A stretch of 64,000 nt of DNA from BJGN01 sp041159865. GTDB taxonomy: Bacteria; Bacteroidota; Bacteroidia; Chitinophagales; Saprospiraceae. A program made the position numbers and the translations under genes. The notes below the pieces were generated by a model. That model worked only from the letters and a program-made list of their open reading frames with translations, was not told the origin of the DNA and did no database searches. Position 1 is the first letter of the stretch, and the number at the start of each line of letters is the position of its first letter. Below are positions 35,838 to 45,500 of this stretch, piece by piece. The stretch lies in contig JBEAXK010000121.1 of NCBI GenBank assembly GCA_041159865.1, positions 1-64,000 on the forward strand. The letters run 5' to 3'.

Positions 35838-37796
35838 ATGAAAAAAAGGATTTTGTTTTTCCTTGTGTTGCTCCTCCCTTTTAGTTTATTTTCCCAGCTT
35901 AAATTGGCCTCCGTTTTTGGAGATCACATGATTTTACAAAGGAATAAACCTATAGTTATATGGGGTTTTAATACCCCAAATACCTTGGTAAAAATTCGTT
36001 TTGCGATGGAGGAAAAAGAGACTATTACCCTTGCAAATGGTCGTTGGGAGATTTTACTGCCTGCGAAAGATGTGGGTGCACCCTTTTCGATGGTAGTATG
36101 GGATGAAGATGAAAAATTTGAGGTTAAGGACATATTGATGGGGGAAGTCTGGCTTTGTTCCGGACAGTCTAATATGGAATGGAAATTAGAAAGATCTTTA
36201 AATGGTGCGGACGAAATTAAGTCGGCCAATAATCCAAATATCAGACATATAGAAATTCCTAAAGTCTTGTCTTTTACTCCTAATTCAGATTTTGTATCAA
36301 AGGGATGGAAATTAGCAAATGCTGAAGAGGCTGGCAAATTTACCGCAGTTGGATACTATTTTGCAAAAAAATTAGAGGCTGATTTAAAGGTTCCAATTGG
36401 TTTAATCCATTCATCTTGGGGTGGCACGCATGTTGAAACCTGGCTAAGTAAATCAGGAATGCTTGAATCATCCCTTTTTAAAAATTATGCACATGAAATG
36501 CCTGAGAGCTGGCAGGAAGATTCCATTTTTTGGGAAATAAAAACGATTACCCTTTTTCATGGAAATCCAGACTTTAATATAAATGGTATTGATTATAAAT
36601 CTTTCCTGGCTCCTGAATTTAACGCTGAAAACTGGATGTCGAAAGATCCTACGGGGCAATGGGATTGGAAAGGTATTTCTTCATTTAGAGGGAATGCTTA
36701 TATTTTTAGAAAAATTAATATAGAAAAATCACAGATTAATCAGTTAGCTACATTTCGATTTGGACGAAATAGGAGCGTTTTTAAACTTTATGTCAATGGA
36801 AAGCTTGTTCAGCACAGCTTTTTTGGAGATAATATCCAATTTTTAATCCCGCCTAACACCTTTAAAGAGGGTGAAAATTCATTGCTGATTCATTTTGGAG
36901 AAAATAATAGTGTAACGAAAGGATATATGGGGTTTGATGGTGCCAAACAAGATTTTAGTTTAGATTTTTCAACTACAAAAATTCCTTTGATGGATAAAGA
37001 ATGGAAAATTCATCCTGATTGGTCTGCTAAAAGAAGGTATGAAAAATGGATGAATAACCAAGGAACTCTTTGTTATAATGGCATGATTTCTCCAATTGTT
37101 GGCTTTCCAATAGCTGGTGTTATATGGTATCAAGGAGAATCAAATGCAGGCAGGGCAACCGAATATGCAACTTCCTTTCCTTTAATGATTCAAGACTGGA
37201 GAAATAAATGGAAAGATGAATTTCCATTTATTTTCGCACAATTATCAAGTTATGGGCCTTTTAATGATAGTAATACAGGTTCATCCTGGGCGGAATTGAG
37301 AGAAGCTCAATTAAAATCATTAAATCTGCCTAAAACGGGTATGGCTGTTATAACGGATATAGGAGACCCCAATGATATCCATCCATTAAATAAAAAAGAT
37401 GTTGGAATTCGAATGGCTTTATCAGCAGAAAAGATAGCCTACAATAAAAATGTTGTGTCAAGTGGACCTGTTTATAGTCAAATGGTTGTTGTAAAAAATA
37501 AGGCTATATTAAGCTTTAATCTAATGGGCTCAGGTTTGGTCGCTAAAGATAAATATGGTTATTTAAGAGGTTTTGAAATTTCGGGCGAAGATGGTATTTT
37601 TTATTTTGCAAAAGCAAATATCATAGGGGATAAGGTAGAAGTATATCACCCCAAAGTGGTTATACCTAAAATGGTTCGTTATGGATGGTCTGACTCACCA
37701 ATCGATGCAAATCTTTTTAACACAGAAGGGTTGCCAGCTTCTCCTTTTAGAACAGATAATCTTCCTGGTAAAACTGCTAATTCTCGTTTTTATTAA
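35838..37796 (+). CDS. Sialate O-acetylesterase-like SGNH carbohydrate esterase
   Basis: Secreted esterase of 652 residues with signal peptide 1-19. The catalytic Ser is S111 in SGQSNMEW, and the second SGNH block WYQGESN lies in the middle; the Asp-His pair is probably in DIGDPNDIHP. The catalytic domain is interrupted by an inserted galactose-binding-like domain (about 240-390), as in known members. It removes acetyl groups from sugars, here possibly from hemicellulose rather than sialic acid. A ThuA gene follows 17 bases later. Confidence 0.88.
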   Translation: MKKRILFFLVLLLPFSLFSQLKLASVFGDHMILQRNKPIVIWGFNTPNTLVKIRFAMEEKETITLANGRWEILLPAKDVGAPFSMVVWDEDEKFEVKDILMGEVWLCSGQSNMEWKLERSLNGADEIKSANNPNIRHIEIPKVLSFTPNSDFVSKGWKLANAEEAGKFTAVGYYFAKKLEADLKVPIGLIHSSWGGTHVETWLSKSGMLESSLFKNYAHEMPESWQEDSIFWEIKTITLFHGNPDFNINGIDYKSFLAPEFNAENWMSKDPTGQWDWKGISSFRGNAYIFRKINIEKSQINQLATFRFGRNRSVFKLYVNGKLVQHSFFGDNIQFLIPPNTFKEGENSLLIHFGENNSVTKGYMGFDGAKQDFSLDFSTTKIPLMDKEWKIHPDWSAKRRYEKWMNNQGTLCYNGMISPIVGFPIAGVIWYQGESNAGRATEYATSFPLMIQDWRNKWKDEFPFIFAQLSSYGPFNDSNTGSSWAELREAQLKSLNLPKTGMAVITDIGDPNDIHPLNKKDVGIRMALSAEKIAYNKNVVSSGPVYSQMVVVKNKAILSFNLMGSGLVAKDKYGYLRGFEISGEDGIFYFAKANIIGDKVEVYHPKVVIPKMVRYGWSDSPIDANLFNTEGLPASPFRTDNLPGKTANSRFY

Positions 37797-37813
37797 TTTG
37801 AAAAAAGGTTTTT

Positions 37814-38719
37814 ATGAAAAATAAGATGAACATTACTCTTTTCTTTTTGATTTTGATAAGTTCCATTTTGCCTGTAACTGCAAAAACAATAATGGCTCCA
37901 CCAAAATGGAAAGTACTTATCATTGATGGACAAAATAATCATAAATGGGCCTTGACAACTCCTATTATGAAAGGTTATCTTGAGGAAACGGGACTTTTTA
38001 TGGTAGATGTTTTAACCTCACCTGCGAAAGAAGAATTAATGGATGCTTTTTTACCTTCATTTAAAGGTTATGATGTTATTCTTTCAAACTATAATGGTAA
38101 AGCGTGGCCTAGAGAAACAGAACTGGCTTTAGAGAAATTTGTAACTAAGGGTGGGGGATTGGTTATTATCCATGCAGCAGATAATTCATTTCCCTATTGG
38201 AAAGCATATAATGAAATGATTGGTTTAGGTGGCTGGGAAAAAAGAACGGAAAAGGACGGTCCTTATGTCTATTATAATGATAAAAATGAATTAATTAGAG
38301 ACACAACCCCTGGTCCTGGAGGGCATCATGGACTTCAACATGAATTCGTAATTAAAACAAGAATGGCAGATCACCCCATTATGAAGGATATTCCTTTAGA
38401 ATGGTTACATACAAAAGATGAATTATATGATCTAATGAGAGGGCCAGCCATAAATATGAATATTTTGGCTACTGCATTTAGCTCAAAGGAACAAAAAGGT
38501 ACGGGCAGGCATGAACCTAGTGTTCTAACTTTAAATTATGGTAAGGGGAAAATCTTTCATAACATGATGGGTCATGATACCTACTCTATGCATTGTGTTG
38601 GATTTATAACCCTTCTTCAAAGAGGTACAGAATGGGTAGCCTCGGGGAAAGTTTCTCAGAAAATACCTGCTGATTTTCCAACAAAAGAAAAAAGTTCAAG
38701 TAGGGAAGCAAATAAGTAA
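37814..38719 (+). CDS. Secreted ThuA domain protein
   Basis: A 301-residue exported protein with signal peptide 1-23. It is a single ThuA-like domain of the class I glutamine amidotransferase fold, with VIIHAADNSFP and the HHGLQHEF segment. ThuA members are linked to trehalose and disaccharide use; the reaction here is unknown. It is co-directional with the esterase 17 bases upstream and is a second ThuA copy besides the fused one at 14021-17470. It converges with the acetyltransferase gene 12 bases away. Confidence 0.85.
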   Translation: MKNKMNITLFFLILISSILPVTAKTIMAPPKWKVLIIDGQNNHKWALTTPIMKGYLEETGLFMVDVLTSPAKEELMDAFLPSFKGYDVILSNYNGKAWPRETELALEKFVTKGGGLVIIHAADNSFPYWKAYNEMIGLGGWEKRTEKDGPYVYYNDKNELIRDTTPGPGGHHGLQHEFVIKTRMADHPIMKDIPLEWLHTKDELYDLMRGPAINMNILATAFSSKEQKGTGRHEPSVLTLNYGKGKIFHNMMGHDTYSMHCVGFITLLQRGTEWVASGKVSQKIPADFPTKEKSSSREANK

Positions 38720-38731
38720 CAGCGTTTTAAC

Positions 38732-39316
38732 TTATATATTCCGACTTATTTTACAAGGATTGCCAAAAGCAAGTACATTGTCTGGTAAATTTTTAGTTAC
38801 CACACTACCAGCTCCTATGCATACGTTATGGCCAATAGAAATGCCAGGAAGTATAACTGTGTTACCTCCTATCCAAACATTATCTCCTAGGGTAATTGGT
38901 TTTGAATAGGTTTTGTAACTGACTTTTATTTTTCCATCCAGTGTTTTTTCTTCTATTCTTTCTTTTGAAGAAAGAGGATGACTGGCGGTCAATAACTGAA
39001 CATTGGGTCCAATCAGTCCATTTTTGCCAATTTTTATAATATTGTTATCTAGAAACATAGCATTGACATTAATAAATGTACCTTCTCCTATAAAAATATG
39101 TTCACCATAATCACAATAAAAGGGAGTTTCAATCCACACATTTTCTCCTAAATTACCCAGAAGCTTAGAAAAAAGATCTAATTTTTCAGTTAAATCAATT
39201 TGTGGATAGCCATTAATTTTAGCCATTAAATTTCTGGCAATATGATATCTTTCGATTAGTTGAGGGTCTCTGGAGTTATAAAATTTTCCAGAAAGCATCT
39301 TCTCTTTCTCTGTCAT
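38732..39316 (-). CDS. Maltose/galactoside O-acetyltransferase family protein
   Basis: Acetyl-CoA-dependent sugar O-acetyltransferase of 194 residues. The N-terminal Mac domain (MTEKEKMLSGKFYN) precedes a left-handed beta-helix with hexapeptide repeats such as IGPNVQLL and IGHNVCIGAGSVV. The catalytic His sits in the TASHP segment. It starts 4 bases after the Gfo/Idh/MocA oxidoreductase gene on the same strand. The substrate sugar is unknown. Confidence 0.92.
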   Translation of the reverse strand: MTEKEKMLSGKFYNSRDPQLIERYHIARNLMAKINGYPQIDLTEKLDLFSKLLGNLGENVWIETPFYCDYGEHIFIGEGTFINVNAMFLDNNIIKIGKNGLIGPNVQLLTASHPLSSKERIEEKTLDGKIKVSYKTYSKPITLGDNVWIGGNTVILPGISIGHNVCIGAGSVVTKNLPDNVLAFGNPCKISRNI

Positions 39317-39320
39317 AAAG

Positions 39321-40328
39321 CTATTTATTTTTAATTGCAGAAAGTATATTTATTTGATCAAGTAAGGTAGATTCATGAATTATATAAGGCTTATTTTCCA
39401 AAATCGAAGAAGCAATATGGTCAAATAAAATATTCCAGTTGCCGGTCTTTGTTTCAATTTCGCCCCTAAACTTGTAGGAACCATTATCAACATTCAAAAT
39501 TCCACTATATTTTTTATCCTCAATGCCAAAAGGATACATACCAGGTAAAAGTCCTGACTTTAAGTGATCCTCTTGTGGATCAATTCCGTATTTTATGAAG
39601 GAGCCATTTTCACCATGTATAATATATCTAGGGGTTTCTTCCCGAACAAACATATTAGAAGATAGGAATACTTGTTTTCTTTGGTAATCAAGATGTAAAT
39701 CGAATGCATCGTCTATAATGGAACCTTTTCTCTGAATATAGGTCTTCCCCCAAAAATCAACCGGAGTACCAAATAAAGAAAGTGCCTGATCTAAAATGTG
39801 AGGGCCTAAACCATATAATATACCACTTGAGGGAGTTATTTGCTCTTTCCATTTTTTAGGACTTAGCAGGGTTGAAAGTCTATTATAATGTGCTTCATAT
39901 CTTATGATTTCCCCTAATACACCACTATTTATTATGGTAGAAACAGTTTGAAAATCACTGTCAAACCGCCTGTTTTGGAAAACAAATATTTTTTTATTTA
40001 CATTTTTAGCCAGGTTAAATAGTATTTGTGCCTCTTCGGGGGTAGAGGTAAATGGTTTCTCAACTAAAATATGTTTTCCTGACTCCAAAGCCATTTTTGA
40101 ATAGGTAAAATGCGTTTCATCAGGCGTCGTTATACTCACTAAATCTATTTCTGAATCTTCAAGGGCTTCCTCAAAGGTTAAAGTATGTATACAGTCTGGA
40201 AATTTGCTTCGAGGATTTTGATTTTTTGTAACAATTCTTTTAATATTAAATTGTGGATTGTAATCAAAAAATGGAGCTTGTAAAGTTTGCCCAGATAAAC
40301 CATAACCGATAATAGCAACTTGAATCAT
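39321..40328 (-). CDS. Gfo/Idh/MocA family oxidoreductase
   Basis: NAD(P)-dependent sugar oxidoreductase of 335 residues. The N-terminal Rossmann fold opens with IGYGLSG, and the family signature EKPFTSTPEEA contains the conserved Lys of the EKP motif. The C-terminal alpha/beta domain includes GPHILDQALSLFG. Substrate unknown. It forms a two-gene unit with the downstream acetyltransferase and is divergent from the secreted duplicated-domain protein. Confidence 0.92.
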   Translation of the reverse strand: MIQVAIIGYGLSGQTLQAPFFDYNPQFNIKRIVTKNQNPRSKFPDCIHTLTFEEALEDSEIDLVSITTPDETHFTYSKMALESGKHILVEKPFTSTPEEAQILFNLAKNVNKKIFVFQNRRFDSDFQTVSTIINSGVLGEIIRYEAHYNRLSTLLSPKKWKEQITPSSGILYGLGPHILDQALSLFGTPVDFWGKTYIQRKGSIIDDAFDLHLDYQRKQVFLSSNMFVREETPRYIIHGENGSFIKYGIDPQEDHLKSGLLPGMYPFGIEDKKYSGILNVDNGSYKFRGEIETKTGNWNILFDHIASSILENKPYIIHESTLLDQINILSAIKNK

Positions 40329-40399
40329 AAAAAGTTAATTTAGGAATGAAAGTTAATAATAATCCGTATTTTAGTAAAGTAATCTTTAAATCATATTTT

Positions 40400-41140
40400 A
40401 TGAAAAAAACAAGGAATAAATTCAATGTCTGTGTTAGTATTTTATTGATTTTACTTTTACCCTTAGTTGCGGTTTGTCAATCGTTCAAGGGCGTTTTTGA
40501 AGAAGTGGTGAAATCAGATGCCTCTACTTCAACAAATAGAATATTGTTGGATGATGATTATTTTGTGTGGACGGCCTTTACCTCAAATCCGGCGAGTTTC
40601 ACCCATACAATGGGAGGATATATATCTACCGTCGGAAATAAATTTCAGGTAAAATTAGAATTTAATTCTATTATAGATAAAGATTCAATCAAAGTTTTAA
40701 ATGGTACTATTACATTATATGAAAATAAATTGGATATTACCATTGATAAATTTAAGACTATCCATCTTTTAAAAGTTGAGCCTAAGAAGCAAGAATTGGA
40801 GGGGAAATTTTTAATGGCAGGAAGGGTTACTGATCAAGGTGAAAGCAGAAGAAGACTGGACGTACCTCGTAAAACCATGAAATTTTTAATCGATGACCAT
40901 TTTCAGTGGATTGCATTCAACACGGAAACGTTTGAATTTAGCGGAACTGGAGGTGGGACTTATATAGCGGATAAATCTGGAGCATACATTGAAAAAATTG
41001 AATTTTTCTCTAAAAATTCAACTCGGGTAGGAGCAATACTTCCTTTCTCATACAATCTTAAAGATAAAGATTGGTTCCACCAGGGTAAATCGAGTGCTGG
41101 CGAACCTATGCATGAAATTTGGTCTAGACGTATCCCTTAG
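40400..41140 (+). CDS. Secreted protein with duplicated lipocalin-like domain
   Basis: A 246-residue exported protein with a signal peptide (1-26) ending in CQ. The mature part holds two related halves: DDYFVWTAFTSNPASFTHTMGGYIST in the first half (split here as DDYFVWTAF and THTMGGYIS) and DDHFQWIAF with SGTGGGTYIA in the second, each followed by beta-strands. This suggests tandem lipocalin- or DUF4488-like barrels. I do not know its function. The frame is open to 40346, but ATG at 40400 gives the signal peptide. Confidence 0.65.
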   Translation: MKKTRNKFNVCVSILLILLLPLVAVCQSFKGVFEEVVKSDASTSTNRILLDDDYFVWTAFTSNPASFTHTMGGYISTVGNKFQVKLEFNSIIDKDSIKVLNGTITLYENKLDITIDKFKTIHLLKVEPKKQELEGKFLMAGRVTDQGESRRRLDVPRKTMKFLIDDHFQWIAFNTETFEFSGTGGGTYIADKSGAYIEKIEFFSKNSTRVGAILPFSYNLKDKDWFHQGKSSAGEPMHEIWSRRIP

Positions 41141-41237
41141 GTAACTTTTATCTGAAGTGCTTAAATAAAAAGCCAATTGCCCGGTAAATTATATCCAAAT
41201 TATTTGCCTTTTTATGCATTTATTTTTCCAGCGGTCT

Positions 41238-42449
41238 TTATTCCGCTGCATCATTTCCACCGAAATTGAACAACATTGAAAATCTTAATGTATTATCCAA
41301 AGGATTTCTTCTGCTGGTAGTTGGAACAAGGTATGAGAAATTTAGACCAAATAAATTATACTTTAGTCCTAATCCAACCGTAAAAAACTTTCGATTTCCT
41401 TTTTGTCTGTGCTCTGAAAAATAACCTGCCCTAACTGCGAACTGCTTATCGTACCAGTATTCGGTACCAATAGAATAGGTGAATTCTTTAATTTCTTCAC
41501 TAAATCCCTCAGGTGCATCTGTCCATGATGAAAATATAGCCCCAACGGGAGATATATCTTTATAATCGGCACGTCCATCTTTATCTTGATCACAATCAAG
41601 TCCCTGACAAGGAGAAGGGACCAGCATTTTATTAATGTCCGTGGTAAAAGTTAAGGTATTATGGGTATCAAAGTTAAAGGTCCATGCACCCCCTAATCCA
41701 AAGTTTGCAGGAAGAAAATCACGATAAAGAGAATTTGTATAGGTTATTTTTGAACCGATATTGGTTATTGCAAGTCCAATTGTTAAATCAGATTCACCTT
41801 TACTTACTTTAATGGGTGTTTTATAGGTCATTGAAAAATCTGCTGCTCCTGCGATACCTGGTTCTATAACTTCACCATTTACAATATTGCCTGCCGCAAG
41901 ATTGGAGTAAATAAATTTGCCCGTAACAGCAGCGGAAAGTTTTTCACTTAATTTTCTTGCATACGCACCAGAAAGTTCAAACTCATTTGGTCGTCCAGTA
42001 TTTAAAGGAGTACCATTCGGGTCTGTAAATTGAATACTTCCAAGTGAAAAGTATCTCAAGCCAAAACCAACCGTTTGTAAATCACCAATTTGTTTGAAAC
42101 CAGTTAAGTAAGCCAAATAAACATCATTTAAACCAATTGATCTTAACCAAGGGGTGTAAGTCGCAGCTAATCCCAAAGATTGATCTGAAAAAACCAGTTT
42201 AGATGCATTGAAATGCATGGCATTTGGATCTGCAGAAACGGCTATTCCAGCATCACCCATTGCTCCAGAACGGGCATCAGAAATGATTCTTAAAAATGGA
42301 ACTGCTGACACCACTGTATTGGTACAAGGTGTTCCATCGAGATTATAATACTTACCATCTTCGCCTTGATAGCATTGAGCTTCAACATCTTGAATGTTGA
42401 ACAAAGTAAGACCGAGGATGATACCTCCAAGTTGGAAAAAATGCTTCAT
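41238..42449 (-). CDS. porV: Type IX secretion outer-membrane protein PorV
   Basis: A 403-residue beta-barrel of the FadL-like family. It is the shuttle and plug of the type IX translocon and carries substrates to the PorU sortase. It has a signal peptide (1-24), the N-terminal cysteine pair around GEDGKYYNLDG, and the conserved AVPFLRIISDARSGAMGDAG segment. One loop near residue 285 carries a calcium-binding pattern DxDxDGxxD. It lies downstream of porU on the same strand but has its own -7 element in the 116-base gap. Confidence 0.93.
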   Translation of the reverse strand: MKHFFQLGGIILGLTLFNIQDVEAQCYQGEDGKYYNLDGTPCTNTVVSAVPFLRIISDARSGAMGDAGIAVSADPNAMHFNASKLVFSDQSLGLAATYTPWLRSIGLNDVYLAYLTGFKQIGDLQTVGFGLRYFSLGSIQFTDPNGTPLNTGRPNEFELSGAYARKLSEKLSAAVTGKFIYSNLAAGNIVNGEVIEPGIAGAADFSMTYKTPIKVSKGESDLTIGLAITNIGSKITYTNSLYRDFLPANFGLGGAWTFNFDTHNTLTFTTDINKMLVPSPCQGLDCDQDKDGRADYKDISPVGAIFSSWTDAPEGFSEEIKEFTYSIGTEYWYDKQFAVRAGYFSEHRQKGNRKFFTVGLGLKYNLFGLNFSYLVPTTSRRNPLDNTLRFSMLFNFGGNDAAE

Positions 42450-42478
42450 GTTTGAGAATCAATTTTAGCTTATTAGGG

Positions 42479-42486
42479 CAAATATA
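42479..42486 (-). promoter_or_regulatory. -7 promoter element for porV
   Basis: Minus-strand TATATTTG matches TAnnTTTG, 29 bases before the porV ATG, so porV may be transcribed apart from porU. Confidence 0.5.
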
Positions 42487-42565
42487 ATATTTTTTTATCA
42501 TTCGTTTGGTTTAACATCAAAATGTTTGCCAAACCTCACTATTTTAAGACGAAATAAAATATATT

Positions 42566-45500
42566 TTATTTTAAGAGAACTAATTTTTCAAATTTGCTTT
42601 CTCCAGAAATGGTTTTTCCACTGCTTCCACTGGAAGAAACATATACACGATACAAGTAAATACCCCTTCCCAGTGGGTCACCAAAATCATCTCGACCATC
42701 CCATGAAATACAATCACCCAGTGTCAAAGTTTCTGTTCCTGACCATATTCCTTCAATCGTCTTTACTCGGTGACCTGTGACCGTAAATATTTCAATTCTA
42801 ACATCTAACAGGGTATTTCCTAAGCTATGATTAAATTGAAAACAGGTTCTGTCAATAAAAGGATTTGGGTAATTCAAAACATTTTTAAGTGCAATACTTG
42901 CATTATTACTCACTATAAAATTTAGGGTTTCTTCTGTTGCGTTATTAGCAACATCCCATGCCTTAACGGTTAATTTATAGGGCCCTTCTTCCAGATTTTT
43001 AAATGGGTACCGAACCTCACCTTGATTTGGTTTATCTAAAACTCCAGTGTAAAAATCATTTAATACAAAAGTGTTTTTACTGTTATCGTTTAAAACTGCT
43101 TCCAGATCGTGGCCGATACTATTACCAACAACATTGATTCCGTTTTCGTCAATTAAATCTATAATCAATAGAGGATTTGGATGGGTTATATCGCCGTCAG
43201 TAAAAGAGGTGTTATTCAGATATAAAGAAATTTCAGGTCCTTTGGAATCGTTAATCTTATTTTCAGCTGTCCCTCCGATTAAAAAGTGGTTGAAGAAACC
43301 TCCTGCATCTTCAGTTTTGTTATCAGATAAGCCATAATAACTAACTTTGCCATTACCAATCTGATAATTTATGTCTTTGGGTATTACAAAAGAAAAGGAA
43401 AATTTTCCATTTTTTACAGTCGCATTTCCGGAAAACAAAATATTTTTCTGAACCATATATTCTACTTCATAACTTCCATTATCCTGAGCTAATGTTTTGG
43501 TTAATATTGTTTTATCAAAAATACTTGGTTTCACAAAACCATTAAAATTCTCCAGAATTTTATCTGATTCATCCACAATAACACCTGATATTTGCACTTT
43601 CGATAATGCACCAATGGTGTCAGGCTGATAGTTTGTATCAATTATTTTATTGTTGATATTTGTGGTAATTACTTTTCTTAAGGGTATAGCCAATTTTTGA
43701 GAGGGGTCACCAATTAAGGTATATTTTCTTGAATTAATCGTTATGAAACTTCCACTTAAGTTGTTTTTTGCTTCTTTAAGTGCTTCTCCAATTGTAGATA
43801 TTCCTCCATTTCTTCTTTTAAACAAAGAGTTCAAAGTTTGATCTGTTAATTCTGCATTTTGATTTGCAAATACCGCTCTCACTGTGGTTAACAACCCTAT
43901 TGCTCCTCCATTTGGATTTAAAAAAGCTTCCTCGCCAGCAGATACAAAGCCTGGATCATCATAGGCCGTAAAGGAACAAGTAGCTGTAATAAAAAGAGGC
44001 ATTTTGAATCTGTTCTTCCAGTTCAAAATATCTGGAATAGTTAAAACTCTCTCTTGTGCCCATCCTTTCGGGCTTCCATGTCCTAAATAGGTAACCGTTA
44101 AGGCACCTCGAAATATAGACTGACTAATACTTTCTGTTACTTCAGGAAACCGGTTTCCTCCGGAAGTTGATACCTGTGAATAAGCATCTAAATATATTTT
44201 TTCAAGATTCACAGCCGGTTGTTGCCTCTGTATTTTATCGGCTATTTCATTTGCATCTGCTAAATGAAGATTGCCATCTTCATCGTCCGCTACAAATATC
44301 ATTCTATTTCGCCAGTCATCAAAAGCCTCAGGTTGTTTATCGTATCTAATAATCTTGTCAACAATTAATTCTGCCTCTTGCAACGAACTTACAGGTAACC
44401 TGCCAACAGCAAGTAACAATCTTCCTGTTAAAGGATCTACATTATCCGTTGTTTCTAATATACCATAAAAATCGTCAGATGGAAAAGCATACAAAGGGTT
44501 ATAGGATTCTCGCTGGAAAGTGGGTATGAAATTGTTTCCCTGTTTGTTAATATTTCTATGGTCATAGGATCCATCACCAAAAAGTAAAAGATACTGAAGT
44601 TGATTTCCTTTTTGGTAAATCATTCTTGCAAAATTACGTATAGCAGTTGGGTCAGGTTTTCCACTACTGAATTCATGATAAATAGATTCAACTGAAAACA
44701 CAGAAACTTTTAGGTTACTTTGTTTAGTTCTGTGTTCTGCTAATCTTCTCGCTGCTTTTTCAAAGGCCGCAGGACATATAATAAGCATGTTAACTGAAGG
44801 AGATGCATGTAAATTCTGGTTGAGTACTTTTATATGAAAAGTTGGTACAGGAAGGGTATTATCAGCCTTAAAAACAATGAATTTTTTTAATTTTCCCTCT
44901 GTTAAATAAGAGAATTTTATACTATTATTTTCAAGAGTTCCCTCCATAGAGGAAATATTAAAAGTATTTGTAATGTCCCAAATTTGTGCGTCAGGTGGCA
45001 AGTTATCAATACTAAATCCAGAAATATTTTCTTTAATGGAATTCCAGTTACTCAAAAACAAAGGTGTATTTCCCCATTTGTTAACACAACGTGTATTTAT
45101 TGAAACAAAATCTATCCATCCCTGACTTCCATCATTAGGTCCATTCGGGAATGGATAACTAATGGTAAGATTGATTTTTTCTTCTGCTATATTTAGGGTT
45201 CCTGATAAATCTGCAGGTCTTACATAATCCTCAATATTTGCAAATTCACCTTCCAGTCTGCTAACGGGTTGAGCAGGATTGCTGCGAATTGTTTTGTCAT
45301 TTAGCATTAAATTGAAAGAGGAGGATTCAAGTGACCTCACTACCATAGAGGCATTTACCTTCGTAGGAAAAGAGGAAATAATGCCTGGAAAACTAAAGGC
45401 GTTATTGTATTTATATTCTCTTACATTTTTAAATAGATCACCATACCATTCATTACCTGATCCTTCTGCTGACTCCCAGGCCTCTAATAAATTTACTTTT

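Noticed and set aside
35924..36337. 137-residue minus-strand open frame inside the esterase gene
   Set aside because: Shadow of the coding strand; no motif or signal, while the esterase frame has clear SGNH motifs.
41168..41215. Bidirectional terminator between the duplicated-domain gene and porV
   Set aside because: Only an imperfect stem (AAAAAGCC with GCCTTTTT containing a mismatch) and a 30-base loop; too weak to call.
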